Origin: a virus | IMG/VR virus record: IMGVR_UViG_3300046777_001536 | Span: 1-25,607 of that record | Direction: 5' to 3' (one strand) | DNA length: 25,607 bases | Shown here: piece by piece, positions 8,412-15,872 of the stretch | Layout of the letters: every line of letters starts with the position of its first letter | Numbering within the stretch: position 1 is the first letter of the stretch | The notes under the pieces: model-generated | The model's database searches: none | Seen by the model: only the letters and a program-made list of their open reading frames with translations | What the model was told of the DNA's origin: nothing | Program-made: the position numbers and the translations under genes

Positions 8412-11021
8412 ATGTTCGGATTCCCTGTAAACTTGCAAGATAGTGGGGTGCAAAAATTCACCAATGATGCTGATAGTGGATTTCCTAAAATTCAGCAAAT
8501 GGAAATTTTCTATTCGGTGAAGGATGGAAGTTGGAGTGATTCAACGACATGGCAAACGGCATCTGGTAGGGTTGGAAAATTACCTGGACAATTTGATGAT
8601 GTTTATGTAAGGCATTCAGTAAGTGTTGTTGATACTACAACAATTAATAATTGTTATATATCAAAAGAATTGTTTTTTGCAGCAGGTTCAAGAACTTTAA
8701 CCATTAATAGGAATTTATTTGTAAGTGGGATATTATCATTGAATGGTAATAATACATCAGTAATTGTTTTTGGTAGTATTAATTGTATTGGTACATTATC
8801 AATGACAGGTAATTCAAGCCTTTTAAGATTATATTCCGAATTTAATTATATTAATCCCGATTTATTTGTTCCTGGTGTTGGTGACATACAATATAATAGA
8901 GTTGGGAATCAACCTATTTTGCCATTATCATATAATAGATTGTCCATTAATGGAAGTGGAACAAAACCATTGTCAAAAGATACAACAATATTGTCAAATT
9001 TAAGTGTTGATTCAAACAATGGTTTTGGCGTATCAACAGAATTACAATTAATTTTTGATTTAGGTGATTATGATTTTTCGGTAAATGGAACAACATTAAT
9101 TGCAAATAGTGCAACTATTGTACGACCTACATCAAAAAGTATATTGTTTGTTGGAGTTGTTGCATTTCAAGGAGGGGGGTTAGGAAATAATATTTTTGGA
9201 TCATTTAATTTTTTTGGAAATCCAAATGTTGAATTTCGCGGCGGTATTTCAAACAACAATGCAAATGTAATTTTAAATACTGGTACCGGAACATTTTCAT
9301 TTACAACAAACAATCAAACAATTGCGACAAGTTCATCAAATGTGATATTTGGTTGTAAAATGTCAATAGCCAATGGAATAATATTAACAATAACGGGAAC
9401 GGGTGGAATTGGATTGAATGATTTTATAAATGGTAGCAATTCATTAAGTAAGTTGACAAATAGTTCAACGATTAACTTTAGAACACAAACCGCCGCTGAA
9501 AATTCAATGACAACGGGAATTGTTGATTTTACAACGAATACAAATACAATAGGATACACGGGTAATTACACCGCAACAATTCCTTCATATTTCCCAACAT
9601 TCCACAACCTTACCATAAGCGGAACAGGAACGAAAACCTTGAGTGTTAATACTACTTTGAATGGGAATTTGAGTGTAAGTTCAAGCGGTAATCTGCAATT
9701 ATCAACTTATAATTTTGTTGTAACGGGTACAACATCATTAGCACAACCAGCAGGTATTTATCCACTACAAAAATCAGGTAGTGGAAATGTAACATTTATA
9801 GGTAATGTTATAAGTAATACAACTGATGGATGGATGCTTGATTTTAGTAGTGGAAATCCAAATGTTGAATTTAGAAATGGAATATCACCCAGAAGAACTC
9901 CTTTAATTGGATTAAAAACCGGAACTGGAACATGGACATTTACTACAAACAATCAAAGTATTTTAGAAAATGCTGATTCATCAATTATAAATTGTGATTG
10001 TCAAGTTATTATAAGCGGGGCAATATCTTTGACATTAGGTAATAATATTCAAAATTTTGAATTTAGAATAAATAATAGTTTAAATGGTAATAATGCATCA
10101 AGCACATTAATAAATAAAACATATTTAGTAAATTATACTAACACTTTGTTGATGTCAACGGGTGTTTTAGATATAACAACATTTACTTCAAGTGTTATTG
10201 GATTTTTATATTCAGGGAATATGAATATACCTTACACAACTTTTCAAGGATTAACTATCGGAGGCACTGGTATTAAATCCGCAATAGGGAATATTATATG
10301 TAATAACACACTTAGATGTAATGGAGGAAGTTTTGAATTAGGTACATATAATTTAACTTGCAATGCAAGTATGCTAAATGGTGGTGGCATTTTAACAAAA
10401 AGCGGTTCGGGAAATGTTTTGTTTGTTGGTTTACTTCAACCAAGTGTAGGTCTACCATTGTTAGATTTTAGTGTTGGAAATCCAAACGTTGAATGTAGAG
10501 GAGGAATAAATTTAAATAGAAGCGGAAATAGTGGAGGTTTCAAACCAGGAACCGGTACTTACACATTCAGTACAAATAATCAAAATTTATATGATGGTGC
10601 AGGAAGCGTTACATCAATAACGTTTAACAATATAGTAATTAGCGGAGCAATTACATTGAATAATTCTGGCTTTCCATTGGTTATTGACGGGGTATTAAAT
10701 GGTGACAATGCAAATAGTAAATTTTTAATGGGCGTTGTAACGGGTGGCGTTGGAACGAGAGTAACTTATAGAAACGCAACACAACCAATGGTAACGGGAA
10801 TCCTTGATACATCAACAAATGACAACACATGGGTTTATGGCAACGCAAACCAGGACATAAAAGGCGGTCCGACAACATTGGCGAAACAAGTTTATCGCAA
10901 TTTGACATTGAATGGAGGAGGTACAAAGACTTTGCAAGGGTATGTTAGTGTATTGAACACCTACACTCTCACATCACCTGCGACATTGAATAACAATGGG
11001 TACACACTCACTAACCCATAA
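8412..11021 (+). CDS. Large repeat-containing adhesin / tail fibre (beta-helix-like)
   Basis: This 869-aa protein has an N-terminal block (about residues 34-110) with the pattern GSWSDSTTW ... FDDVYVRHSVSVVD, as seen at the start of beta-helical surface proteins. It then carries long repeats of about 215 residues. The motif (F/Y)xxL(T/S)IxGxG recurs at residues 174, 397, 611 and 828, and GNPNVE(F/C)R(G/N)GI recurs at 269, 481 and 689, each followed by GTGT(F/W/Y)xF(T/S)TNNQ. Asn, Thr, Ser and Gly dominate, fitting a beta-solenoid. The likely role is receptor binding, possibly with glycan contact; no catalytic residues are evident. The DNA is much more AT-rich than its neighbours (for example 17 of 60 G+C at 8881-8940 against 30 of 60 at 6601-6660), which suggests recent acquisition. 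Confidence 0.72.
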   Translation: MFGFPVNLQDSGVQKFTNDADSGFPKIQQMEIFYSVKDGSWSDSTTWQTASGRVGKLPGQFDDVYVRHSVSVVDTTTINNCYISKELFFAAGSRTLTINRNLFVSGILSLNGNNTSVIVFGSINCIGTLSMTGNSSLLRLYSEFNYINPDLFVPGVGDIQYNRVGNQPILPLSYNRLSINGSGTKPLSKDTTILSNLSVDSNNGFGVSTELQLIFDLGDYDFSVNGTTLIANSATIVRPTSKSILFVGVVAFQGGGLGNNIFGSFNFFGNPNVEFRGGISNNNANVILNTGTGTFSFTTNNQTIATSSSNVIFGCKMSIANGIILTITGTGGIGLNDFINGSNSLSKLTNSSTINFRTQTAAENSMTTGIVDFTTNTNTIGYTGNYTATIPSYFPTFHNLTISGTGTKTLSVNTTLNGNLSVSSSGNLQLSTYNFVVTGTTSLAQPAGIYPLQKSGSGNVTFIGNVISNTTDGWMLDFSSGNPNVEFRNGISPRRTPLIGLKTGTGTWTFTTNNQSILENADSSIINCDCQVIISGAISLTLGNNIQNFEFRINNSLNGNNASSTLINKTYLVNYTNTLLMSTGVLDITTFTSSVIGFLYSGNMNIPYTTFQGLTIGGTGIKSAIGNIICNNTLRCNGGSFELGTYNLTCNASMLNGGGILTKSGSGNVLFVGLLQPSVGLPLLDFSVGNPNVECRGGINLNRSGNSGGFKPGTGTYTFSTNNQNLYDGAGSVTSITFNNIVISGAITLNNSGFPLVIDGVLNGDNANSKFLMGVVTGGVGTRVTYRNATQPMVTGILDTSTNDNTWVYGNANQDIKGGPTTLAKQVYRNLTLNGGGTKTLQGYVSVLNTYTLTSPATLNNNGYTLTNP
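8931..10980 (+). repeat. Tandem ~215-residue protein repeats within the adhesin
   Basis: Three full units and the start of a fourth are seen at the protein level. Marker motifs begin at bases 8931, 9600, 10242 and 10893, and the second marker at 9216, 9852 and 10476. The units are diverged in DNA, so this is an old internal duplication rather than a fresh tandem repeat. Confidence 0.75.
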
Positions 11022-11033
11022 TAATAAATAATT

Positions 11034-12317
11034 ATGCGGATCAATCGCTCAACAATTACTAATCAGTCAGAGTCAGTACCTTTAACAAGGACACTTACCC
11101 TAAATGGCACTACCTATGACCTAAGCGCAAATAGGACTTGGAGTGTAGGTACTATTACCTCTGTTGATATGAGTGTCCCTACTGGGTTCGCTATCTCTGG
11201 CAATCCCATCACCACAAGTGGCACTCTTGCTCTCACCTTCGCGGCTGGGTATGCCTTGCCTACAACTATAAAGCAGACCAATTGGGATGATGCGTATAGT
11301 TTTGTATCTAATTTCCCATCACAGACGGGTAATAGTGGCAAATACCTAACTACAAATGGTAGTACATTATCATGGGCTACGGTGAGCGGAGGTAGTGGTA
11401 GCCCTGGTGGTTCAACGGGGCAAGTGCAGTACAACAACGCAGGAGCATTTGGGGGGGCATCAAATGTAAAGATAACAAGTGGAAACTTGACCCTTGTAGA
11501 CTCTACTTTCCCATCCGCTCCAAGTGCTGGTGAGGTGACGATGTTCACAGATGCAATGGCGGGTAGGTCGATGGTAGCCTCAATTGAGAGCGATGGTACG
11601 CACTATGACTACCAACCTGCTCTTTTCAACTCCACCACCTATATGTGGTTAGCAGGCACAGGTACTACCCTTGCAATTAACTGGGGTACTGCCTTTACCG
11701 CAAGGAACAATGGTACAAATGCCGCTCAATCCCATCCCACAAAATCATCTACCTCTGCCGTGACCTCTATGAACAGAGCCAACTTTTCCACGGGTACAAC
11801 GGCTACGGGTGCGAGTGGAGTACAAAGCTCTGCCACAGTGGCTTGGCTTGGCAATAGCGCAGGACTTGGTGGGTTCTTCTTTTTTGCGAGGTTTGGCTTG
11901 GAGACCGTGAGTGGTACTTATAGAGCATTTGTTGGACTAAGTGAACTAAATGCCGCCCTTAGTGCTGACCCATCTACTATCAACAATACCATAGGGCTTG
12001 CCAAGGATGCAGCAGATACAAGTTGGTACTTTATAACAAAAGGGACAGGCACGGCTAATAAGACAAGCACGGGTGTGTCTGTGACACAAGGCACTGTTTT
12101 AGACCTTTATATCTATTCTCCTCCTAATAGTTCAAATGTAGTGCTTGAATTGAGAAATAGTATTGATAACACTGTGCTTTATACCTCTGGGGTGGTTAAT
12201 ACCAACCTCCCAGCTACCACTTTGTTCATGTATATGCACGCTCATATCAATAGCACCGTAGGTACAACTGCCAAGCTTTTGGCTCTCAATAGGCTTTATA
12301 TAGAAACAAATATCTAA
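11034..12317 (+). CDS. Tail fibre / receptor-binding protein
   Basis: This 427-aa protein starts with a short N-terminal strand region (LTRTLTLNGTTYDLSANRTW), then the fibre domain shared with the gene at 6408 (residues 39-115). A Gly/Ser linker (SGGSGSPGGSTGQVQYNNAG) follows, and then a C-terminal beta-rich domain of about 280 residues. That domain has features of a jelly-roll receptor-binding head: aromatic strands such as GFFFFARFGLE and DLYIYSPP, and a final LLALNRLYIETNI strand. The TGQVQYNNAGAFGG linker type is common in phage fibres. It probably forms the distal host-binding tip and follows the adhesin gene by 12 bases. Exact ligand and trimer state cannot be seen. Confidence 0.7.
   Translation: MRINRSTITNQSESVPLTRTLTLNGTTYDLSANRTWSVGTITSVDMSVPTGFAISGNPITTSGTLALTFAAGYALPTTIKQTNWDDAYSFVSNFPSQTGNSGKYLTTNGSTLSWATVSGGSGSPGGSTGQVQYNNAGAFGGASNVKITSGNLTLVDSTFPSAPSAGEVTMFTDAMAGRSMVASIESDGTHYDYQPALFNSTTYMWLAGTGTTLAINWGTAFTARNNGTNAAQSHPTKSSTSAVTSMNRANFSTGTTATGASGVQSSATVAWLGNSAGLGGFFFFARFGLETVSGTYRAFVGLSELNAALSADPSTINNTIGLAKDAADTSWYFITKGTGTANKTSTGVSVTQGTVLDLYIYSPPNSSNVVLELRNSIDNTVLYTSGVVNTNLPATTLFMYMHAHINSTVGTTAKLLALNRLYIETNI
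11148..11378 (+). repeat. Fibre domain copy 2
   Basis: This stretch encodes residues 39-115 of the second fibre and is the counterpart of 7314-7547. The protein match runs over the whole domain with one single-residue gap. Confidence 0.85.
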
Positions 12318-12320
12318 AAA

Positions 12321-12533
12321 ATGGCATTAACATCTAAATTTATCATTAGGAACGCTACCAATATGCTCATGTACACGGAAGACCACAATGTGCCTTTTGA
12401 GGATAGGTGGACACCCGACTTTAATAAGGCTTTTATGTGGGACTCAAGAGCTTTAGCAGAGGGAGAGATTGAGAACGAAAACACTCATGGTACAGATTTA
12501 TTTAATATATTTGAAGTAATTATCAAATCTTAA
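12321..12533 (+). CDS. Small hypothetical protein at end of fibre module
   Basis: This 70-aa protein begins three bases after the fibre stop (MALTSKFIIRNATNMLMYTEDHNVPF). It is acidic and contains several aromatic residues (W30, F34, W40), with no membrane segment or signal peptide. The composition suggests a small globular protein. I do not recognise a family. Its position, after the receptor-binding gene and before the lysis cassette, fits either a fibre assembly factor or a minor structural protein. The tight spacing and clean frame support a real gene. Confidence 0.6.
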   Translation: MALTSKFIIRNATNMLMYTEDHNVPFEDRWTPDFNKAFMWDSRALAEGEIENENTHGTDLFNIFEVIIKS

Positions 12534-12537
12534 TATT

Positions 12538-12684
12538 ATGAACTTGACTGAATTAAAGGCTCAAGCCTACGACATTTTGGCTCAGATTGAATACTTGCAG
12601 AAAAAACTACAAGAAACAAATCAAGCCATCGCGGCGCAAATTGAAAAGGAAAATGAAGGAGAAAGTAAGCCCCCTACCAGTTAG
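12538..12684 (+). CDS. Short coiled-coil protein, 48 aa
   Basis: The ATG at 12538 lies four bases after the previous stop and opens a 48-codon frame to TAG at 12682-12684. The product (MNLTELKAQAYDILAQIEYL then QKKLQETNQAIAAQIEKE) is nearly all amphipathic helix with heptad spacing, ending in a Pro-containing tail. It overlaps the start of the next gene by 32 bases. Small helical proteins of this kind often precede lysis genes in phages, but no function is established that I can cite. The good helix periodicity and operon fit support coding. Confidence 0.6.
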   Translation: MNLTELKAQAYDILAQIEYLQKKLQETNQAIAAQIEKENEGESKPPTS

Positions 12685-12928
12685 CTTTAAGGATTTTAGC
12701 AAGGAGCCCGTCAAAGCCATTTTATTCATGGCCGTCCTCGCTATTGGTTACCTTTACGTTGACAATAAGCTAACTTATAGTGAGCAAATAGAAAAGCAAG
12801 GAATTAAAATAGACAAGCTTGAGGCTAAGATTGATATCCTCACGATGCAATTAAAAAAGTCGGATAGTCTCCTTGCTGCCGCCGCCTCTAAAATCATCAC
12901 TCTACAAGAATTGGGCAAAATTAAATGA
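12653..12928 (+). CDS. Single-TM coiled-coil protein, inner-membrane spanin-like
   Basis: This 91-aa protein is read from the ATG at 12653, which has an AAAAGGA stretch a few bases upstream. The frame extends back to an ATG at 12587, but that part reads out of frame through the coiled-coil gene and is less likely. Residues 21-36 (KAILFMAVLAIGYLYV) form one membrane segment. Residues 43-88 form a continuous amphipathic helix (EQIEKQGIKIDKLEAKI). The topology, an N-terminal anchor with a periplasmic coiled coil, is that of an i-spanin. It overlaps by 4 bases a lipoprotein gene, the typical i-spanin/o-spanin arrangement. It could instead be a holin-associated protein. Confidence 0.55.
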   Translation: MKEKVSPLPVSFKDFSKEPVKAILFMAVLAIGYLYVDNKLTYSEQIEKQGIKIDKLEAKIDILTMQLKKSDSLLAAAASKIITLQELGKIK

Positions 12929-13287
12929 GGTGGCTCTTGCTCATATTATCTATCTCATCATGCCAGAAAAAGGTAGATGATAGCGACTTTGTCACGGCCT
13001 ACCTTGAGCGTGATACTACGCTTATCAATAGCCAAGAGCACACAGAGGCCATGATGGAGACACTACAAAAGGTGGACACCATCATCATCAAAGAGGAGAA
13101 AAGGATAGATAAAAGCCTTGAGAGCCTAAAGCATGAGCTAAAAGCGAGAGAGATACCAACTAAGACCAAAGTGGTCTATATCCACGATACTATCGTGATA
13201 AAGGAAAAGACTAACTTTTGGGGTAGGAAGCGTGTGAGTAGTGATAGTTTTGGTGCCATTGACTCGATAGAATACAATAAACAATAA
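12925..13287 (+). CDS. Small lipoprotein, outer-membrane spanin-like
   Basis: This 120-aa product has a very short signal peptide with a lipobox: MRWLLLILSISSC, so Cys13 would be lipidated. The mature part is charged and helical (SLESLKHELKAREI) and then has a strand segment VVYIHDTIVIKEK. There is no second membrane segment. It starts in an ATGA overlap with the single-TM coiled-coil gene, which suggests an o-spanin partner. The HDTI segment also occurs in the unimolecular spanin candidate further downstream (TIHDTIKAV), so the two lipoproteins may be related. Its role in outer-membrane disruption is inferred from topology and location. Confidence 0.55.
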   Translation: MRWLLLILSISSCQKKVDDSDFVTAYLERDTTLINSQEHTEAMMETLQKVDTIIIKEEKRIDKSLESLKHELKAREIPTKTKVVYIHDTIVIKEKTNFWGRKRVSSDSFGAIDSIEYNKQ

Positions 13288-13288
13288 T

Positions 13289-13501
13289 ATGAGACAATTC
13301 TTTAGTGAGGACAATGATAGACTTAGCATGAAAAGGCTTTGTGGGTTCATTTGCGTGGTTATCTTGGTGGTAACCATGTACCATAACTCATTCTACGAGA
13401 CAGAGCCAAGTGAGGCTTTGGTCTACTCCGTTGCCTCTCTCGCCTTTGGCTGCCTTGGTCTTACAAGCGCGGAGAAAATATTCAAGAAAAATGAGAAATA
13501 A
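13289..13501 (+). CDS. Holin, two transmembrane segments
   Basis: This 70-aa protein has a charged N-terminus (RQFFSEDNDRLSMKRL). Two membrane segments follow, at about residues 15-32 (KRLCGFICVVILVVTMY) and 43-60 (ALVYSVASLAFGCLGLTSAE), and a basic C-terminus (KIFKKNEK). This fits a small class II-type holin that permeabilises the inner membrane and releases the endolysin encoded 450 bases downstream. It lies inside a lysis cassette between two lipoprotein genes and overlaps the next gene by 11 bases. Topology and context are clear, while holin activity is inference. Confidence 0.68.
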   Translation: MRQFFSEDNDRLSMKRLCGFICVVILVVTMYHNSFYETEPSEALVYSVASLAFGCLGLTSAEKIFKKNEK

Positions 13502-13952
13502 ACTTTTACTTTTTACTTTACTATTCATTGGTTGCAACCCGGTCAAGCAAGTCTTGAGCGATAAGCAAAAGCTTGATGAGGTAGCAAAAGAGGTGGTTAA
13601 GATGGGCTATTGCGCAAATGACACGACTATCATTGTCAAAAGCGATACATTGATAGAGGTGGACACCTTAACCATATTAGAGGACAAGCCAATGATTGAG
13701 ATTATCAATGATACTGTCTACGTTACTAAGTGGAAAACCAACACCATAACAAAAACCCTAACCATACACGACACCATCAAAGCGGTGGTAGTAGATGGCG
13801 CGAGGGTTAAAATATTCCAAGAGGAGAGCAAGGAGTGGGAGAGAAAATACAAGGAGCAAAAAGATATTTCAACGAGTCGCTTTTTATGGATAATAGCGTT
13901 ATTGTCCCTATTAGGTCTGGGCGTTTTTTTACGTTTAAAACGATTTATATGA
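13491..13952 (+). CDS. Unimolecular spanin (u-spanin) candidate
   Basis: This 153-aa protein is read from the ATG at 13491. The frame is open back to 13410, but the signal peptide begins at 13491. The N-terminus is a lipoprotein signal (MRNKLLLFTLLFIGC, Cys15). Residues 45-105 contain repeated beta-type segments (DTTIIV, DTLIEVDTLTI, DTVYVTK, HDTIKAV), and residues 108-126 a charged helix. Residues 131-147 form a C-terminal membrane segment (FLWIIALLSLLGLGVF), followed by a basic tail. An outer-membrane lipid anchor plus a C-terminal inner-membrane anchor in one chain is the hallmark of u-spanins such as T1 gp11. It sits between holin and endolysin and overlaps the endolysin start by ATGA. 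Confidence 0.65.
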   Translation: MRNKLLLFTLLFIGCNPVKQVLSDKQKLDEVAKEVVKMGYCANDTTIIVKSDTLIEVDTLTILEDKPMIEIINDTVYVTKWKTNTITKTLTIHDTIKAVVVDGARVKIFQEESKEWERKYKEQKDISTSRFLWIIALLSLLGLGVFLRLKRFI

Positions 13953-14533
13953 AGCTCGCTACGAAAATAAATACAAACGTTTATAACCAGGTAGAGATAA
14001 TCATGAGCAAATATGGCTTGCATGGTCTACCACTCGCTCACTTTCTATCTCAATGCGCTCATGAGAGCGGTAACTTCCAATTTGTTAGGGAGAACTTAAA
14101 CTACTCAGCGGATAGTTTAATGAAGGTCTTTGGGAAATATTTTAAGAACAAAGAGATAGCGGAAGGGTATGCGAGAAAGCCAGAGGCCATAGCCAATAGG
14201 GTCTACGCAGATAGGATGGGCAATGGCAATGAGAAGAGTGGTGATGGGTACAAGTTTAGAGGGAGGGGATATATCCAACTCACAGGTAAGAACAACTACG
14301 AGGCCTTTGGTAAGTACATAGGGCAAGATATTTTAGGAAACCCAGATAGCGTGGCCACGATCTATCCTCTTGAGAGTGCGTATTGGTTCTTTGAGACACG
14401 CAAACTATTCGACATATCAAAGGAGGGAGATAGTGAGGAGATAGTCAAAAGAATAACGAAATTGGTCAATGGTGGCTACCATGGCCTACAAGATAGGATT
14501 GATAAGTTCAATTTCTTTAAGGAATTAGTTTAA
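13949..14533 (+). CDS. Endolysin, glycoside hydrolase family 19 (chitinase/lysozyme-like)
   Basis: This 194-aa protein is read from the ATG at 13949, within the ATGA overlap. Upstream in-frame starts exist, as far as 13835, but they would encode part of the spanin gene out of frame. The sequence shows the GH19 signature: CAHESGNF with catalytic Glu39, RENLNYS with Glu48, FRGRGYIQLTG (residues 103-113), and ESAYWFFET. It should cleave the peptidoglycan glycan strand after holin action. There is no signal peptide and no separate cell-wall-binding domain, as is usual for Gram-negative phages. It is the last gene before a strong terminator. Confidence 0.88.
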   Translation: MKLATKINTNVYNQVEIIMSKYGLHGLPLAHFLSQCAHESGNFQFVRENLNYSADSLMKVFGKYFKNKEIAEGYARKPEAIANRVYADRMGNGNEKSGDGYKFRGRGYIQLTGKNNYEAFGKYIGQDILGNPDSVATIYPLESAYWFFETRKLFDISKEGDSEEIVKRITKLVNGGYHGLQDRIDKFNFFKELV

Positions 14534-14558
14534 TTGTTGCTTTTTAGTGTTCTTTCTC

Positions 14559-14588
14559 GCCCTTTGTTTCAACAAGGGGCTTTTTTTT
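14559..14588 (+). terminator. Intrinsic terminator after the lysis cassette
   Basis: The arms GCCCTTTG (14559-14566) and CAAGGGGC (14573-14580) pair over 8 bp with one T-G, and the stem may extend by one T-A. They are followed by eight T residues (14581-14588). It lies 25 bases after the endolysin stop and separates the late structural/lysis unit from the early unit. Confidence 0.88.
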
Positions 14589-14641
14589 GCTATTGATAAT
14601 CAATAACTTATAAAAAATAGAAAAAAAAGTATTAAAAATAG

Positions 14642-14671
14642 TTTGTTATTTCAAAAGTTTAATTAATTTTA
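14642..14671 (+). promoter_or_regulatory. Bacteroidota-type promoter for the early region
   Basis: TTTG (14642-14645), 18 bases, then TAATTTTA (14664-14671) resembles the Bacteroidota consensus of TTTG at -33 and TAnnTTTG at -7, missing only the last G. It lies after the terminator in an AT-rich gap and 23 bases ahead of the first early ATG (14695). No other promoter of this quality is seen in the gap. Confidence 0.55.
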
Positions 14672-14694
14672 CATCACAATAAAAAACAAACACA

Positions 14695-14781
14695 ATGAAA
14701 AATAAAGACTTTACTTACCTCATGATTGTCCTCTTAGTATTAACCTTTGGCCTTATCTTGGCTGGAAACCTCAATTTTTGA
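14695..14781 (+). CDS. Mini membrane protein, 28 aa
   Basis: The ATG at 14695 opens a 28-codon frame (MKNKDFTYLMIVLLVLTFGL then ILAGNLNF) ending in TGA at 14779-14781. After a short charged start it is a single hydrophobic helix. It is the first frame after the promoter and ends 3 bases before the regulator gene, so it may be a translated leader or a small membrane-acting protein. There is no homology that I recognise. The coding evidence is position, a lysine-rich start and the membrane helix; a non-coding leader remains possible. Confidence 0.42.
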   Translation: MKNKDFTYLMIVLLVLTFGLILAGNLNF

Positions 14782-14784
14782 TTT

Positions 14785-15003
14785 ATGGATATAAGACAAA
14801 CAAGACGCGCACTAAACCTCACTCAAACGCAATTAGCAGACATGACAGGCCTATCCATTGGGACTATCGTAAGAGCGGAGAAGAGTGGCCTTATCACTGC
14901 TAAGAATCAACGATTAATAACCAATAAACTCCAAGAGTATGCTGCCAATATACGCGCTACTATCCATCCCCACGATAATCATCACACTGCTCCTATTTTT
15001 TAA
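14785..15003 (+). CDS. XRE/Cro-type helix-turn-helix regulator
   Basis: This 72-aa protein has a helix-turn-helix at residues 12-35 (LTQTQLADMTGLSIGTIVRA), the Cro/CI (XRE) pattern of Q-x-x-L-A followed by G-(L)-S-x-G-T-(I/V). It probably binds operators near the early promoter 100 bases upstream and controls early or late transcription. It has no dimerisation or cleavage domain of the CI type. The last ~20 residues (HPHDNHHTAPIF) are unusual and coincide with the overlap with the next gene in another frame. Partner genes and the operator sequence are not evident. Confidence 0.72.
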   Translation: MDIRQTRRALNLTQTQLADMTGLSIGTIVRAEKSGLITAKNQRLITNKLQEYAANIRATIHPHDNHHTAPIF

Positions 15004-15310
15004 GATAAAAGATATGCTTTACAAAAAACCTAATAAGCGTATCTATGTCACCAAAGAGGGCAGGTTTGAAAAGTATCTTATCCCCAAATCGTTCTGGGAT
15101 GATGTCAATAGCCTTGAAATTTCTATATATGAAATGGGTTACGATGAGTTAGATAAAGTTAGCTTCCTTATAGACCAGTTCTGTGACAAGTATAACCAAA
15201 TAGCTGACCATCGTACTTTTCAGCATAGAGTAACAGCTATGCTCACACGCTATCAAGAGCGAAAAAAATGGATTATGTCTAAAAAATTATTTAATCACCA
15301 AAACCAATAA
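14939..15310 (+). CDS. Membrane-anchored hypothetical protein
   Basis: This 123-aa protein has an N-terminal membrane segment (residues 2-24, LPIYALLSIPTIIITLLLFF). A basic region follows (KKPNKRIYVTKEGRFEKY), then a mostly helical cytoplasmic part ending in RYQERKKWIMSKKLF. The ATG at 14939 overlaps the regulator gene by 65 bases. An alternative ATG at 15014 would drop the membrane segment and give 98 residues. The fully hydrophobic reading of the overlap favours the longer form. There is no family that I recognise. As an early gene it may act on host membrane processes, which is speculation. Confidence 0.5.
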   Translation: MLPIYALLSIPTIIITLLLFFKIKDMLYKKPNKRIYVTKEGRFEKYLIPKSFWDDVNSLEISIYEMGYDELDKVSFLIDQFCDKYNQIADHRTFQHRVTAMLTRYQERKKWIMSKKLFNHQNQ

Positions 15311-15313
15311 CAA

Positions 15314-15865
15314 ATGTTGACAACAACACAAAACGCAGGAAGTGCTATCTTCCTTTCCATCACGAATGGGAAACTTGTCAGAAGAGTAGACCTTGGTACA
15401 GAAGGGGCGGTAGAACGCACCAACAAAAACGGCAAACAAGTGGCCGAGCTATTTTACACGGGCATGATTGGCCACATTAAAGACCTATCCATCAAAGAAA
15501 ATGAATATGGTAAGTTCTTAATGGTAACCGTGCAAGATGTGGCTAAAGACCAAAAGTATATCCTCGAGATGAACTTCTCCTCTGGGTACACTACCACTTT
15601 CCTCAAAACACTCCCATCGGTTGACATCTCTCAAAATGTTGAAATGAGCCCTGCGCTTATTGTCGATGGGGATAAGAAAAAATCCGTTATCTTCCTCAAG
15701 CAAATGGGAGTGAGTGCTAAGCACTATTACACCAAAGACAACCCAAAGGGTATGCCAGACCTCGTGAAGGTCAAAATCAAAGGCAAGGAGACCTGGGATG
15801 ACACGGATAGAATAGAATGGCTATACAATAAAGCAAAGGCTCTTTTTGTAGAAGTACCATTTTAA
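15314..15865 (+). CDS. Single-stranded DNA-binding-like protein
   Basis: This 183-aa protein shows alternating strands consistent with an OB-type fold in residues 45-135 (AELFYTGMIGHIKDLSIK, KFLMVTVQDV, KYILEMNFSSGYTTTF, KKSVIFLKQMG). It has a C-terminal helix and ends in VEVPF. The last residues recall the Pro-Phe tip of SSB proteins that recruits partner enzymes, although the usual acidic stretch is only partly present. It heads the DNA-metabolism operon, upstream of a RecB/Cas4-like nuclease, which suits a recombination or replication SSB. No exact family is recognised, so this is a structural inference. Confidence 0.45.
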   Translation: MLTTTQNAGSAIFLSITNGKLVRRVDLGTEGAVERTNKNGKQVAELFYTGMIGHIKDLSIKENEYGKFLMVTVQDVAKDQKYILEMNFSSGYTTTFLKTLPSVDISQNVEMSPALIVDGDKKKSVIFLKQMGVSAKHYYTKDNPKGMPDLVKVKIKGKETWDDTDRIEWLYNKAKALFVEVPF

Positions 15866-15872
15866 TTAGGTA

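Noticed and set aside
12587-12652. Longer N-terminus of the single-TM coiled-coil protein from ATG 12587
   Set aside because: It adds a highly basic stretch (RRKLKRKMKEK) that lies in another frame of the coiled-coil gene. The ATG at 12653 has better spacing.
13410-13490. Upstream extension of the u-spanin frame
   Set aside because: This part encodes the holin in another frame, and the signal peptide clearly begins at 13491.
13835-13948. Upstream extension of the endolysin frame
   Set aside because: It overlaps the spanin gene. The ATG at 13949 gives an ATGA-coupled start and a normal GH19 length.
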